DNA from: Rhodocyclaceae bacterium
GTDB taxonomy: Bacteria; Pseudomonadota; Gammaproteobacteria; Burkholderiales; Rhodocyclaceae
Direction: 5' to 3'
NCBI GenBank assembly: GCA_016704145.1
Contig: JADJAS010000007.1
Location: forward strand, 1,302,001-1,366,000
Length of the DNA stretch: 64,000 nt
Shown: positions 26,816-36,863 of the stretch, in pieces
How positions within the stretch are numbered: position 1 is the stretch's first letter
Layout: every line of letters starts with the position of its first letter
Notes under the pieces: model-generated
Database searches by the model: none
The model's input: only the letters and a program-made list of their open reading frames with translations
Told to the model about the DNA's origin: nothing
Position numbers and translations under genes: made by a program

Positions 26816-27449
26816 AATCCCCCGCCATTTCGGCAAGTGAATCGCCGGCGCGGAAACGATCGAAGATTATTCCAGTGGGCACTGCGACTTTCGAAATAAC
26901 CGGGCGGCCAAAAGACAGCCGGGGGTCAATGACCACGGTACGTGGCTGATCCACGGCAGCCGTAGAGGTGCGACTGAACGGGAACAGGCGGATTGGCGTG
27001 CCCTGCTTGTCGCGCTCGATGCGAGCGAGCGCCATCTCAAATTCTCCACGCAAAGCCTGTTGGCCCTTCTGCGAAACATTAAGTAACTTTGACGCGTGCC
27101 GAACGAACAAGTCGATTCCATTGGTCTTGAAGTCACGATCCAAGAGCGGGCGACTTGAGCCAAGCTGCTCCTGCACATAGTCAAGACTCGCGCGTACTTT
27201 CGGCAACGAAATTCTGTGGTTACGACGAATGGCCGACAGCACATGCAATTCGCACAAATTGGCGAAGGAAAGCAGCTTGGCCGCCTTGTCGGCAGGTTCG
27301 ATGACAGGCTGGAAACGGCGGCCGCCGCCGGAAGCTTGGCCAAAACTCCACGCCCTCAGCGTAGCTACCGGAAGGCCAAGAATGCGTGCTGCCTCCGAGG
27401 GGGCATAGGCTGGTTGATCGAAGATGGTGCCCTTTTCGCGGGATTTCAT
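26754..27449 (-). CDS. VapB45-type antitoxin with HTH and DUF433 domains
   Basis: A 231-residue protein. The N-terminal MerR-like helix-turn-helix is YAPSEAARILGLPVATLRAW (residues about 15-34). The C-terminal DUF433 domain is recognisable from DPRLSFGRPVISKVAVPTG and GDSLAEMAGDYGVAEAEIEEAL. This two-part layout is that of VapB45 of Mycobacterium tuberculosis, and the next gene is a VapC45-like toxin. It probably represses its own promoter, where a 12-bp palindrome lies at 27462-27473. It is small, AT-richer than neighbours and next to a restriction enzyme, so probably acquired. Confidence 0.75.
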   Translation of the reverse strand: MKSREKGTIFDQPAYAPSEAARILGLPVATLRAWSFGQASGGGRRFQPVIEPADKAAKLLSFANLCELHVLSAIRRNHRISLPKVRASLDYVQEQLGSSRPLLDRDFKTNGIDLFVRHASKLLNVSQKGQQALRGEFEMALARIERDKQGTPIRLFPFSRTSTAAVDQPRTVVIDPRLSFGRPVISKVAVPTGIIFDRFRAGDSLAEMAGDYGVAEAEIEEALRFEQRLAA

Positions 27450-27461
27450 AAACGAATGTTA

Positions 27462-27473
27462 ACGGAATTCCGT
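27462..27473. promoter_or_regulatory. Perfect 12-bp palindrome at the antitoxin promoter
   Basis: ACGGAATTCCGT lies 13 bases before the antitoxin start, in the 41-base gap after the thiC stop. Just downstream on the minus strand is a possible -10 (TAACAT) with a weak ATTTAC 16 bases before it. A palindrome between the two hexamers is where an autorepressing antitoxin would bind. This is inference from position. Confidence 0.4.
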
Positions 27474-27490
27474 GAAGGTAAATCGACGAA

Positions 27491-29353
<1,863 letters not shown>

Positions 29354-29473
29354 GAGTTGCTCCTGGGGGAAAGCCGAAGCTACTGGAAACCCCCGGCGAA
29401 TGCAACCCGCCGGTGTGAAGGCCTGTCGGGTTAAAGTGCCAGCCGCACAGGCCGTTATGACGGAGACGCGAGA

Positions 29474-31033
29474 ATGACGGAAAAGATGCCGATGCGAGTT
29501 AACGCCTTGTTGTTGTTCATGTTGACCACCGTTGCCGTGCCGATGGCCGGCGCGGCGGAGTGGCGGGCGGTGGCCGCGCGCGGCGTGGAGCGGGTGGATA
29601 TCGACGCCGCGCGCATCATGCGCACCGCCGAAGGCGTTACCGTCGCCTGGTCCCGCCTGGCGCTCGGCCGCGAGTTGTCCGACGACGGCGGCAGCTATAC
29701 CGCGATCCACGCGATGAACCGCTACGACTGCGCGGGGGGCCGCTTCGCCACGCTCAAACGCATCTACTTCAATGGCGACAAGCCGGTCCGCGAGGAAAGT
29801 ATCAGGCAGCCCAGGGAAATCCGGGCGGCGGGTGGCGTCGAGGCCCGGCTGCTCGCCGAAGCCTGCAAGCCCCCGGAAATCTCCCAGGCAAGGCAGGTGG
29901 CGCAAGCCGGCCAGGCCGCCGCGCCAGCCGCATCGGCCCAGGCGGGCAAGCCCGGCGTGATGTACGCGGATGTGCGCACGGCCGAGGAAGCGGCGAAAGT
30001 GAAGACCGTGCCGGTCGCCGACGGCGCCAAGCCGGAGCCGGCCGCCGAGCCGGAACGGCCGAAGACCGCCGCCGACACCAGGATCGAGATCCGGCCGCCG
30101 AGCGAGCGGCCGCGCTTCATCGGCCTGCCCAAGGTCGAGCATCCTCCCGTCGATAGCCCGCCGCCCGCGGCGGAGGCGAAAGCTCCGCCGAAGCCGGCCG
30201 CCAAGGCGTCGCCCGAACCGGCGGCCGCCGCTGTGTCCTCCGCTTCTCCCGCCAGCCGTCACGAACGCGAGCGGATGATGGCGACGTCCGGCCCGCGCCG
30301 GGCAACCGTCGCCAAGACGCCGCCGCCGGAGCCGCCGACCCCCGTCATCCAGCACCGCGACATCGCCTGGTCCTACGAAGGCGACGGCGCGCCGACCAAC
30401 TGGGGCAAGCTGCGTCCGGAACACGCGCTGTGCGCCACGGGCCGCCGGCAGTCGCCGATCGACATCCGCGAGAGCATCAAGGTCGATCTGGAGCCGATCC
30501 GCTTCGACTACAAGGCCAGCCGCTTCCGTATCGTCGATACCGGGCGGACCATCGAGGTCGAGGTCGGCGAAGGCAGCACCATGAACGTCATGGGCCGCAA
30601 CCACGAACTGCTGCGCTTCCATTTTCACCGGCCGTCGGAAGAGCGCATCAACGGCAAGGCCTTCGACATGGTCATCCACCTCGAGCACCGCGACGACGAA
30701 GGCCGGCTGGCCACCGTCGCCGTGCTCCTGGAGAAGGGTGCGGAGAACCCGCTGATCCAGACCCTGTGGAACCACATGCCGCTGGAAGTGAATCAGGAAG
30801 TGCTGCCGGATGTGGCGATCGACCTCAACCGGCTGCTGCCGCAGGATCGCGCCTACTACACCTACATGGGGTCGATGACCACGCCGCCCTGCACCGAGGA
30901 CATGCTCTGGATCGTCTTCAAGCAGCCGATGCCCGTCTCCGAGGAGCAGGTGCGCATCTTCGCGCGCCTCTACCGCAACAACGCGCGGCCGATCCAGCCC
31001 TCGAACAACCGGCTGGTCAAGGAGAACCGCTAA
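29474..31033 (+). CDS. Secreted Adhesin_E-like/alpha-carbonic anhydrase fusion
   Basis: A 519-residue exported protein. A signal peptide (1-27) is followed by a region like the surface-adhesin E family (about 29-131, AVAARGVERVDID through YDCAGGRFATLKRI). A Pro/Ala/Lys-rich linker (about 132-292) leads to a C-terminal alpha-carbonic anhydrase domain (295-519). The zinc histidines are H383 and H385 in RFHFHRP and H402 in IHLEH. The gatekeeper Thr is T469 in SMTTPPC, and C320 and C473 fit the bacterial disulfide. It should hydrate CO2 in the periplasm or at the surface. It is divergent from thiC and its end overlaps the convergent mutY by 17 bases. Confidence 0.85.
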   Translation: MTEKMPMRVNALLLFMLTTVAVPMAGAAEWRAVAARGVERVDIDAARIMRTAEGVTVAWSRLALGRELSDDGGSYTAIHAMNRYDCAGGRFATLKRIYFNGDKPVREESIRQPREIRAAGGVEARLLAEACKPPEISQARQVAQAGQAAAPAASAQAGKPGVMYADVRTAEEAAKVKTVPVADGAKPEPAAEPERPKTAADTRIEIRPPSERPRFIGLPKVEHPPVDSPPPAAEAKAPPKPAAKASPEPAAAAVSSASPASRHERERMMATSGPRRATVAKTPPPEPPTPVIQHRDIAWSYEGDGAPTNWGKLRPEHALCATGRRQSPIDIRESIKVDLEPIRFDYKASRFRIVDTGRTIEVEVGEGSTMNVMGRNHELLRFHFHRPSEERINGKAFDMVIHLEHRDDEGRLATVAVLLEKGAENPLIQTLWNHMPLEVNQEVLPDVAIDLNRLLPQDRAYYTYMGSMTTPPCTEDMLWIVFKQPMPVSEEQVRIFARLYRNNARPIQPSNNRLVKENR

Positions 31034-32072
31034 GCGCGGCCTCCAGCAGCTTGCGGATCGGTGCCGGCAGCGGCGCCGATTCGAGTTCGCCCAACCGGAC
31101 CCAGCGGTGCGTCGGTTCGGCGGCAGATGCCAGCGGCTCAGCCTGGCACAGCAGCGGTCGCAGCGTCAGCCGGAAGTGCGTGAACGCATGCGCGACCGGC
31201 GCCAGCGGCCGCGACGCAACGATGCGGCAACCCAGCCGCGCGGCATCCGCATGGGCATCGGGAGCAACCTCCGGCAGCGACCACAGCCCGCCCCAGATAC
31301 CGCTCGGCGGCCGGACTTCGAGCAGCACGCGACCATCATGAACGAGGATCAGCACCGTGGCTGCGCGCTCGGGTAGCGCCTTGCGCGGCTTGGGCGTGGG
31401 CAGTTCGGCGGTGCGGCCATCGCGGCGGGCGACGCAGTCCCCGGCCACCGGGCAAACCTCACAGCGCGGCCGCGTTCGCGTGCAGACCGTGGCGCCGAGG
31501 TCCATCTGCGCCTGGATATGGATGTCGGCGCGCGTCTGCGGCAGCAGCGATTCGGCGTGCTGCCACAACTGACTTTCCACGGCCGGCGCGCCCGGCCAGC
31601 CGGCGATGCCGGCATGGCGACAGAGCAGCCGCTTGACGTTGCCGTCGAGGATGGCCAGCCGTGCGCCGAAGCAGAAGACCGCGATGGCGTTGGCGGTCGA
31701 GCGGCCGATGCCGGGCAGCGCCGCGATGGCGGCGGCCTCGCGCGGAAAGACGCCGCCGTGTTCCCGCACCAGTGCCTGCGCGCATTGGTGCAGATTGCGT
31801 GCGCGGGCGTAGTAGCCCAGCCCGCTCCAGCGGGCCATCACGTCGTCGGCCGGCGCGGCGGCGAGGCTGGCGATGTCCGGAAAGCGGTCGAGGAAGCGCT
31901 GGTAGTAGGGAATCACCGCGGCCACCTGCGTCTGCTGCAGCATGATTTCCGACAGCCAGACGCGATAAGGATCCCTCGTTCCCTGCCACGGCAGATCGTG
32001 GCGGCCGTGGTGGCGCTGCCAGGCGATCAGACGTTGGGCGAAGTAGGAGGGATGGGCGGAATGGGCGGTCAT
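31017..32072 (-). CDS. mutY: A/G-specific adenine DNA glycosylase MutY
   Basis: Removes adenine mispaired with 8-oxoguanine. The 351-residue protein has catalytic E42 in SEIMLQQTQV, the helix-hairpin-helix LPGIGRSTANAIAVF, catalytic D143 in ILDGNVKR and the iron-sulfur cysteines C197, C204, C207 and C213. A C-terminal NUDIX-like domain for 8-oxoG recognition follows. The start at 32072 is where homology begins; the longer frame overlaps the divergent binding-protein gene. A degenerate 14-mer copy lies at 31563-31576. Confidence 0.95.
   Translation of the reverse strand: MTAHSAHPSYFAQRLIAWQRHHGRHDLPWQGTRDPYRVWLSEIMLQQTQVAAVIPYYQRFLDRFPDIASLAAAPADDVMARWSGLGYYARARNLHQCAQALVREHGGVFPREAAAIAALPGIGRSTANAIAVFCFGARLAILDGNVKRLLCRHAGIAGWPGAPAVESQLWQHAESLLPQTRADIHIQAQMDLGATVCTRTRPRCEVCPVAGDCVARRDGRTAELPTPKPRKALPERAATVLILVHDGRVLLEVRPPSGIWGGLWSLPEVAPDAHADAARLGCRIVASRPLAPVAHAFTHFRLTLRPLLCQAEPLASAAEPTHRWVRLGELESAPLPAPIRKLLEAALSGSP
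31563..31576 (-). repeat. Dispersed 14-mer, two mismatches
   Basis: CCACAACTGACTTT inside mutY. Confidence 0.6.
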
Positions 32073-32127
32073 CGGCCGCCAAGGGTGCCATAATCGCGGC
32101 ACCATTGACCGCCACGGGGAGAAAAAC

Positions 32128-33267
32128 ATGAAGACGCTGTTTTCCGCATTGCTCGTCGCGCTGCTGACCGGCACGGCTGCCGCGCAGATGAAAGTCGGCG
32201 TGATCGCCTCGTCCACCGGACCGACGGCCTTCGTCGGCATTCCGCAGAAGAACACGGTCCCACTCCTGCCGACGCGCATCGGCGATGTCGCCGTCGAGTA
32301 CATTTATTACGACGACGCCTCGGACGCCACCCAGACGGTGCAGTTTGTCAAGCGCTTCCTGACCGAGCACAAGGTCGATGCCTTCATCGGCCCGACCGGC
32401 TCGCCCAACGCGATGGCGGTGCTGCCTTTCATCGCCGAGTCCGGCACGCCGATGCTGGCGCCGGTCGGCACGCCCGCCGTGGTGTTGCCGATGGACGAGC
32501 AGAAGCGCTGGGTGTTCAAGACCACGCAGAACGACGGCCTGATCGGCGACGCGCTGGTCGCGCACATGAAGAAAAACGGCGTCAGGACGCTTGGCTTCAT
32601 CGGCTACAACGACCCCTACGGCGAAAGCTGGCTGAAGGAGATCACCGCGCAGGCCAAGGCCGCCGGCCTCGGCCTCGTCGCCGTCGAGCGCTACCAGCGC
32701 ACCGACCAGTCGGTGAGCGGCCAGGCCATCAAGCTGGTCGCCGCCAAGCCCGATGCCATCCTGGTCGCCGGCACCGGCGGCCCGGCCGTGCTGCCGCACA
32801 CCACCCTGGTCGACCTCGGCTACAAGGGCAAGATCTACCAGACCCACGGCGCCGCGACGCCGGACTTCGTGCGCCTGGGCGGCAAGAAGCTGGAAGGCGC
32901 CTTCATGGCCGCCAGCGCCATGGTCGTGCTCGACCAGGTGTCGGACAGCGTGCCGTCGAAGAAGGTCGCGCAGGCCTACATCGCCGCCTACGAGAAACTG
33001 CACGGCACCAAGCCGGCCACCTTCGGCGCCAACGTGTTCGACGCCGGCCTGCTGCTGCAAAAAGCCGTGCCGGAAGCCATGAAGAAAGCCAGGCCCGGTA
33101 CGCCCGAGTTCCGCGCCGCCCTGCGCGACGCGCTCGAATCCGTGCGCGAACTGGTCGGCACCCAGGGCGTGTACAACATGAGCGCGCAGGACCATTCCGG
33201 CTTCGACCAGCGCGGCCGGGTGATGATGACGCTGAAGGACGGCGCCTGGCAGTTGCTGCCGGACTGA
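32128..33267 (+). CDS. ABC transporter substrate-binding protein, branched-chain amino-acid type
   Basis: A 379-residue periplasmic protein with a signal peptide (1-20, ending AAAQ) and the type I periplasmic-binding fold (Peripla_BP_6). Visible blocks are KVGVIASSTGPTAFVGIPQKN at the ligand pocket, IGPTGSPNAMAVLPFIAE and GFIGYNDPYGESWL. There are no permease or ATPase genes beside it, so it is an orphan component. It could bind branched-chain amino acids, amides or aromatic acids; the ligand cannot be told. A ribosome-binding site, GGGGAG, precedes the ATG. Divergent from mutY. Confidence 0.9.
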   Translation: MKTLFSALLVALLTGTAAAQMKVGVIASSTGPTAFVGIPQKNTVPLLPTRIGDVAVEYIYYDDASDATQTVQFVKRFLTEHKVDAFIGPTGSPNAMAVLPFIAESGTPMLAPVGTPAVVLPMDEQKRWVFKTTQNDGLIGDALVAHMKKNGVRTLGFIGYNDPYGESWLKEITAQAKAAGLGLVAVERYQRTDQSVSGQAIKLVAAKPDAILVAGTGGPAVLPHTTLVDLGYKGKIYQTHGAATPDFVRLGGKKLEGAFMAASAMVVLDQVSDSVPSKKVAQAYIAAYEKLHGTKPATFGANVFDAGLLLQKAVPEAMKKARPGTPEFRAALRDALESVRELVGTQGVYNMSAQDHSGFDQRGRVMMTLKDGAWQLLPD

Positions 33268-33291
33268 TCGAGGTTGGGGGGCGGGGCCGGC

Positions 33292-33365
33292 TGGAGCGGG
33301 CGAAGGGAGTCGAACCCTCGTCATCAGCTTGGGAAGCTGAGGTAATGCCGTTATACGACGCCCGC
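33292..33365 (-). tRNA. tRNA-Gly (anticodon CCC)
   Basis: The minus strand folds into a standard cloverleaf. The acceptor is GCGGGCG paired with CGCCCGC, followed by discriminator T and an encoded CCA (33292-33294). The anticodon stem TCAGC/GCTGA encloses the loop TTCCCAA, giving anticodon CCC. The T-arm contains GGTTCGACTCC. A probable -10 (TAGAAT, 33376-33381 on the minus strand) lies ten bases upstream. It would read GGG codons. Confidence 0.95.
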
Positions 33366-33598
33366 GAGTGCGCGGATTCTAGCAGTCCACGGCGACTGAA
33401 GCACGACGCTCGATTTCGATCGGCACGAGTCCACCGGCCGGGACGATCCGGCAAGTCAGGGGACTACTCAGGTCGGGATGGTGATGCCTGCCTCGCAATG
33501 CGACAGCGCTTGTTCGACCGTTACATTCGACGGCGACATGTGGGGGATGCGGCGTTACACCAGGGTCGGCGGAGCGCCGGGGCGGTAAAATCGCCGCC

Positions 33599-33802
33599 AT
33601 GATCTCTTTGTTCATCAACGGCGAGCCCGCCGAACTGCCGCAAGCCATGTCCATCGCCTCCCTGCTCGAAGCGCGGGGGCTGGCCGGCAAGCGCGTGGCC
33701 GTTGAACGCAACGGCGAGATCGTCCCGAAAAGTCAGCATGCGCAGGTCGCCATCGCGGCTGGCGACCGCATCGAAATTGTCGTCGCCGTCGGCGGCGGAT
33801 AG
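33599..33802 (+). CDS. thiS: Sulfur-carrier protein ThiS
   Basis: A 67-residue ubiquitin-fold protein ending in the Gly-Gly tail (VAVGGG) that carries the thiocarboxylate used by ThiG to form the thiazole of thiamin. It starts MISLFINGEPAEL, typical of ThiS. thiG follows after eight bases. The 233-base gap upstream (33366-33598) contains the tRNA promoter side; no TPP riboswitch signature is visible. The sequence GGTAAAAT just before the start may be a -10, but no matching -35 is seen. Confidence 0.92.
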   Translation: MISLFINGEPAELPQAMSIASLLEARGLAGKRVAVERNGEIVPKSQHAQVAIAAGDRIEIVVAVGGG

Positions 33803-33810
33803 GAAGCAAC

Positions 33811-34596
33811 ATGTCAGATATCCTCACCATCGCCGGCCAGGCGTACTCCTCCCGTTTGCTGGTCGGCACCGGCAAGTACAAGGACTTCGCGGAGACGCGC
33901 GCGGCGGTCAAGGCCAGCGGCGCCGAGATCGTCACCGTCGCCATCCGCCGCACCAACATCGGCCAGGACCCGAACCAGCCGTCGCTGCTCGACGCGCTGC
34001 CGCCTGCCGAATTCACCTACCTGCCCAACACCGCCGGCTGCTATTCGGCCGACGATGCCGTGCGCACGCTGCGCCTCGCCCGCGAACTGCTCGACGGCCA
34101 TGATCTCGTCAAACTGGAAGTGCTGGGCGACCCGCAGACGCTGTTCCCCAACATGCCCGAGACGCTGAAGGCCGCCGAGACGCTGGTCAAGGACGGCTTC
34201 AAGGTGATGGTGTACTGCTCGGACGATCCCATCCAGGCCAAGCTGCTGGAAGGCATCGGCTGCGTGGCGGTAATGCCGCTGGCCTCGCTGATCGGCTCGG
34301 GCATGGGCATCCTCAACCCGTGGAACCTCAAGCTCATCATCGAATCGGCCAAGGTGCCGGTGCTGGTCGATGCCGGCGTCGGCACCGCGTCGGACGCCGC
34401 CATCGCCATGGAACTCGGCTGCGACGGCGTCTTGATGAACACCGCGATCGCCGGGGCGCAGCATCCGGTGCTGATGGCCGGCGCGATGAAAAAGGCCGTC
34501 GAAGCCGGCCGCGAGGCCTTCCTGGCCGGGCGCATGCCGAGGAAACTCTACTCGGCGATACCGAGTTCGCCGACGACCGGCATGATCGGTTCGTGA
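33811..34596 (+). CDS. thiG: Thiazole synthase ThiG
   Basis: Forms the thiazole phosphate of thiamin from deoxyxylulose phosphate, dehydroglycine and ThiS-thiocarboxylate. The 261-residue TIM barrel has the family blocks SRLLVGTGKYKDF, EIVTVAIRRTNI, LPNTAGCYSADDA, LVKLEVLGDP (with the imine-forming Lys) and VLVDAGVGTASDAAIAMELGCDGVL. It is coupled to thiS upstream and its stop overlaps the GTG of the next gene. Confidence 0.95.
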   Translation: MSDILTIAGQAYSSRLLVGTGKYKDFAETRAAVKASGAEIVTVAIRRTNIGQDPNQPSLLDALPPAEFTYLPNTAGCYSADDAVRTLRLARELLDGHDLVKLEVLGDPQTLFPNMPETLKAAETLVKDGFKVMVYCSDDPIQAKLLEGIGCVAVMPLASLIGSGMGILNPWNLKLIIESAKVPVLVDAGVGTASDAAIAMELGCDGVLMNTAIAGAQHPVLMAGAMKKAVEAGREAFLAGRMPRKLYSAIPSSPTTGMIGS

Positions 34597-35081
34597 AGCC
34601 GGCGGTCGTGGCCGCCAGCATGGCGCTGCTGGCGCCCTGGGTCGCGGCGGCCCAGGTGCCACCGGTCGAGGCGGGTTACGCCTTCGACAAGCCGCGCGTG
34701 CTCGCCCAGCAACTGGTCTGGGGCCGACTGCATGGCGTGCGCCTGCTGGCGCAGGCCTGCCGCGAGCGCGGCGACGGCAACACCATGGCCGCTTATGTCG
34801 AATGGCTGGAAAGTCAGTCGTCGACCATCGCCGCCGCGCAACAGACTTTGTCGCTGCATTATTTCGGCCATGGGCCGGCGCCGCTGGAAGCCATCGACGC
34901 GGCGCTCAAGCTGAAGCCCGCGCTCGACCTGACCGAAGACGAACTGGCCGCCGGCTGCGCGACGCTGCCCGCGGCGCTCGCGCAGCCGCGCAACGACCTT
35001 CGGCACTATTACGTCGAGCTGCGCACCGCCATCGAGCGCGGCGATGGCGATCTTCGCGCCATCGGGAGCAAGGGCCCATGA
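34593..35081 (+). CDS. Unrecognised secreted protein
   Basis: A 162-residue protein that I cannot assign to a family. The GTG at 34593 overlaps the thiG stop (GTGA) and gives a clean signal peptide (VKPAVVAASMALLAPWVAAAQ); an ATG at 34620 would shorten it. The mature part is mostly helical, with two cysteines (AQACRERGDGN and AAGCATLP) that could form one disulfide. Its stop overlaps the trmB start (ATGA), so it is translationally coupled on both sides between a thiamin gene and a tRNA methylase gene. One degenerate 14-mer copy is at 34810-34823. Confidence 0.75.
   Translation: MKPAVVAASMALLAPWVAAAQVPPVEAGYAFDKPRVLAQQLVWGRLHGVRLLAQACRERGDGNTMAAYVEWLESQSSTIAAAQQTLSLHYFGHGPAPLEAIDAALKLKPALDLTEDELAAGCATLPAALAQPRNDLRHYYVELRTAIERGDGDLRAIGSKGP
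34810..34823 (+). repeat. Dispersed 14-mer, two mismatches
   Basis: AAAGTCAGTCGTCG inside the unrecognised secreted-protein gene. Confidence 0.6.
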
Positions 35082-35764
35082 ACGAACGCGCCGCAGGCCA
35101 CATCCGCAGCTTCGTGCTGCGTCAGGGGCGCGTCTCCAACGCGCAGCAGCGTTACCACGAGACGATGATGCCGAAAGTCGGCATCGCCTACCGGCCGGCG
35201 CCGCTCGACCTGGCCACCGCGTTCGGCAGGGTCGCGCCGACCGTGCTGGAAATCGGCTTCGGCATGGGCGAAACGACGGCGACCATCGCCGCCGCGCATC
35301 CGGAAACCAACTACCTCGGCATCGAGGTGCACACGCCGGGCGTCGGCAGCCTGCTGAAGCTGATCGCCGAGAGCGAGCTGGCCAATGTGCGCGTGGTCCA
35401 GCACGACGCCGTCGAGGTGGTGCGCGACATGCTCGCGCCCGGCGTGCTGGCCGGCATCCACCTGTTCTTTCCCGACCCCTGGCCGAAGAAGCGGCACCAC
35501 AAGCGGCGTCTCATCAAGCCTGACTTTGTCGCGCTGCTTGCCTCGCGCCTGGCGCCGGGCGGTTACTTCCATTGCGCCACCGATTGGGAGGAATACGCCG
35601 GGCAGATGCTGGAGGTGTTGGGCGGCGAGCCGACGCTGGCGAATACCGCCGAAGGCTTCGCCCCGCGTCCGGACTACCGGCCGCTGACCAAGTTCGAGCA
35701 GCGCGGCCTGCGGCTCGGCCACGGCGTCTGGGACGTCGTGTTCAGGAAGAAAGAAACAGGCTGA
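35078..35764 (+). CDS. trmB: tRNA (guanine-N7-)-methyltransferase TrmB
   Basis: Methylates G46 of tRNAs with S-adenosylmethionine. The 228-residue protein has the SAM motif VLEIGFGMGETTATIA, the TrmB block LFFPDPWPKKRHHKRRLIKPDF, and CATDWEEYAGQML. The ATG at 35078 overlaps the preceding stop and sits where homology begins. Its 3' end overlaps the convergent hemW by 23 bases. Confidence 0.95.
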   Translation: MNERAAGHIRSFVLRQGRVSNAQQRYHETMMPKVGIAYRPAPLDLATAFGRVAPTVLEIGFGMGETTATIAAAHPETNYLGIEVHTPGVGSLLKLIAESELANVRVVQHDAVEVVRDMLAPGVLAGIHLFFPDPWPKKRHHKRRLIKPDFVALLASRLAPGGYFHCATDWEEYAGQMLEVLGGEPTLANTAEGFAPRPDYRPLTKFEQRGLRLGHGVWDVVFRKKETG

Positions 35765-36863
35765 CCAGCCGGTTGAGGAAGCGCTGGCCGAGCAGCGTCG
35801 GCGCGATTCGATCACCGGTGCGCGCGAGCAGGCCGTCGGCCTCGGCTTGCGCGAGCGCCGCCGCGAGCGTGTCGAGCGGCAGCCGGGTGCGCTCCTCGAA
35901 CAGTGCAGCATCGAAGCCCTCGACCAGTCGCAGCGCGTTCATCATGAACTCGCCCGGCAAGTCGTCGGACGCCACGGGCTGCCAGTCGCGCATCGCCGGA
36001 TCGGCGAGATAGTCCTTCGGGCCGCGCGGCCGCGCCTCGCGGCGGATGCCGAGATGGCTGGTGATCTTGGAATGCGCGCCGGCGCCGATGCCGAGGTAGT
36101 CGCCGAAGCGCCAGTAGTTGAGGTTGTGCCGGCATTGCTGCCCTGCCCGCGCAAAGGCGGAAGTCTCGTAATGCGCATGGCCGGCGGCCGCCAGCCTTGC
36201 TTCGACCATCTCCTGCATGTCGGCGGCGAGGTCGTCGTCCGGTACCGTCGGCGGCGCGTGGCCGAAAGCGGTGTTCGGCTCGATGGTCAGGTGGTAGGCG
36301 GAAACATGGCCGGGGCCGAAGGCGATCGCCGTCTCGATGTCGCGCCGCGCCTCGGCCAGCGTCTGGCCGGGCAGGGCGTACATGAGGTCGAGATTGACGT
36401 GCTCGAAGTGGCGCAGCGCAAGCTCGATGGCCCGATTCGCCTCGTCGCTGGAATGGATGCGGCCGAGCGCCCGCAGCTTGGCGTCGTCGAAGCTCTGGAT
36501 GCCGAGCGACAGCCGCGTGACGCCGGCATCCCGGAAGCCGGCGAACTTGTCCGCCTCGATGGCGCCGGGGTTGGCCTCCAGCGTGATCTCGGCGGTCGGC
36601 ACCAAAGTCAGCCGTGGCCGGACGCCGGCCAGCAGCCGGTCCAGCCCGGCGGCGGACATCAGGCTCGGCGTGCCGCCGCCGATGAACAACGTCTGCACGC
36701 TGCGGCCCCAGATTTCCGGCAGCGCGGCTTCGAGGTCCGTCAGCAGCGCGTCGATGTACGCCTGCTCGGGAATTCCATCCTGGACCGCGTGCGAATTGAA
36801 ATCGCAGTAAGGGCACTTCCGCGCGCACCACGGAAAGTGGATGTAAAGCGAGAGCGGAATCAC
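35742..36863 (-). CDS. hemW: Radical SAM heme chaperone HemW
   Basis: A heme-handling radical SAM protein related to HemN. It has 373 residues and the cluster motif C13-x3-C17-x2-C20 in FPWCARKCPYCDF. It has the HemW-type C-terminal domain but lacks the HemN N-terminal extension with its extra motif. The GTG at 36863 overlaps the rdgB stop (GTGA) and starts exactly at the conserved IPLSLYIHFPW. It is the last gene of the rph-rdgB-hemW order. An exact 14-mer copy lies at 36604-36617. Confidence 0.93.
   Translation of the reverse strand: MIPLSLYIHFPWCARKCPYCDFNSHAVQDGIPEQAYIDALLTDLEAALPEIWGRSVQTLFIGGGTPSLMSAAGLDRLLAGVRPRLTLVPTAEITLEANPGAIEADKFAGFRDAGVTRLSLGIQSFDDAKLRALGRIHSSDEANRAIELALRHFEHVNLDLMYALPGQTLAEARRDIETAIAFGPGHVSAYHLTIEPNTAFGHAPPTVPDDDLAADMQEMVEARLAAAGHAHYETSAFARAGQQCRHNLNYWRFGDYLGIGAGAHSKITSHLGIRREARPRGPKDYLADPAMRDWQPVASDDLPGEFMMNALRLVEGFDAALFEERTRLPLDTLAAALAQAEADGLLARTGDRIAPTLLGQRFLNRLVSLFLSS
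36604..36617 (+). repeat. Dispersed 14-mer, exact copy
   Basis: AAAGTCAGCCGTGG, exact, inside hemW. Confidence 0.9.

Noticed and set aside
29354..29473. TPP riboswitch before thiC
   Set aside because: Read on the thiC strand, the gap has no CTGAGA, no ACCC-GAACCTGAT arm and no pairing of the right shape.
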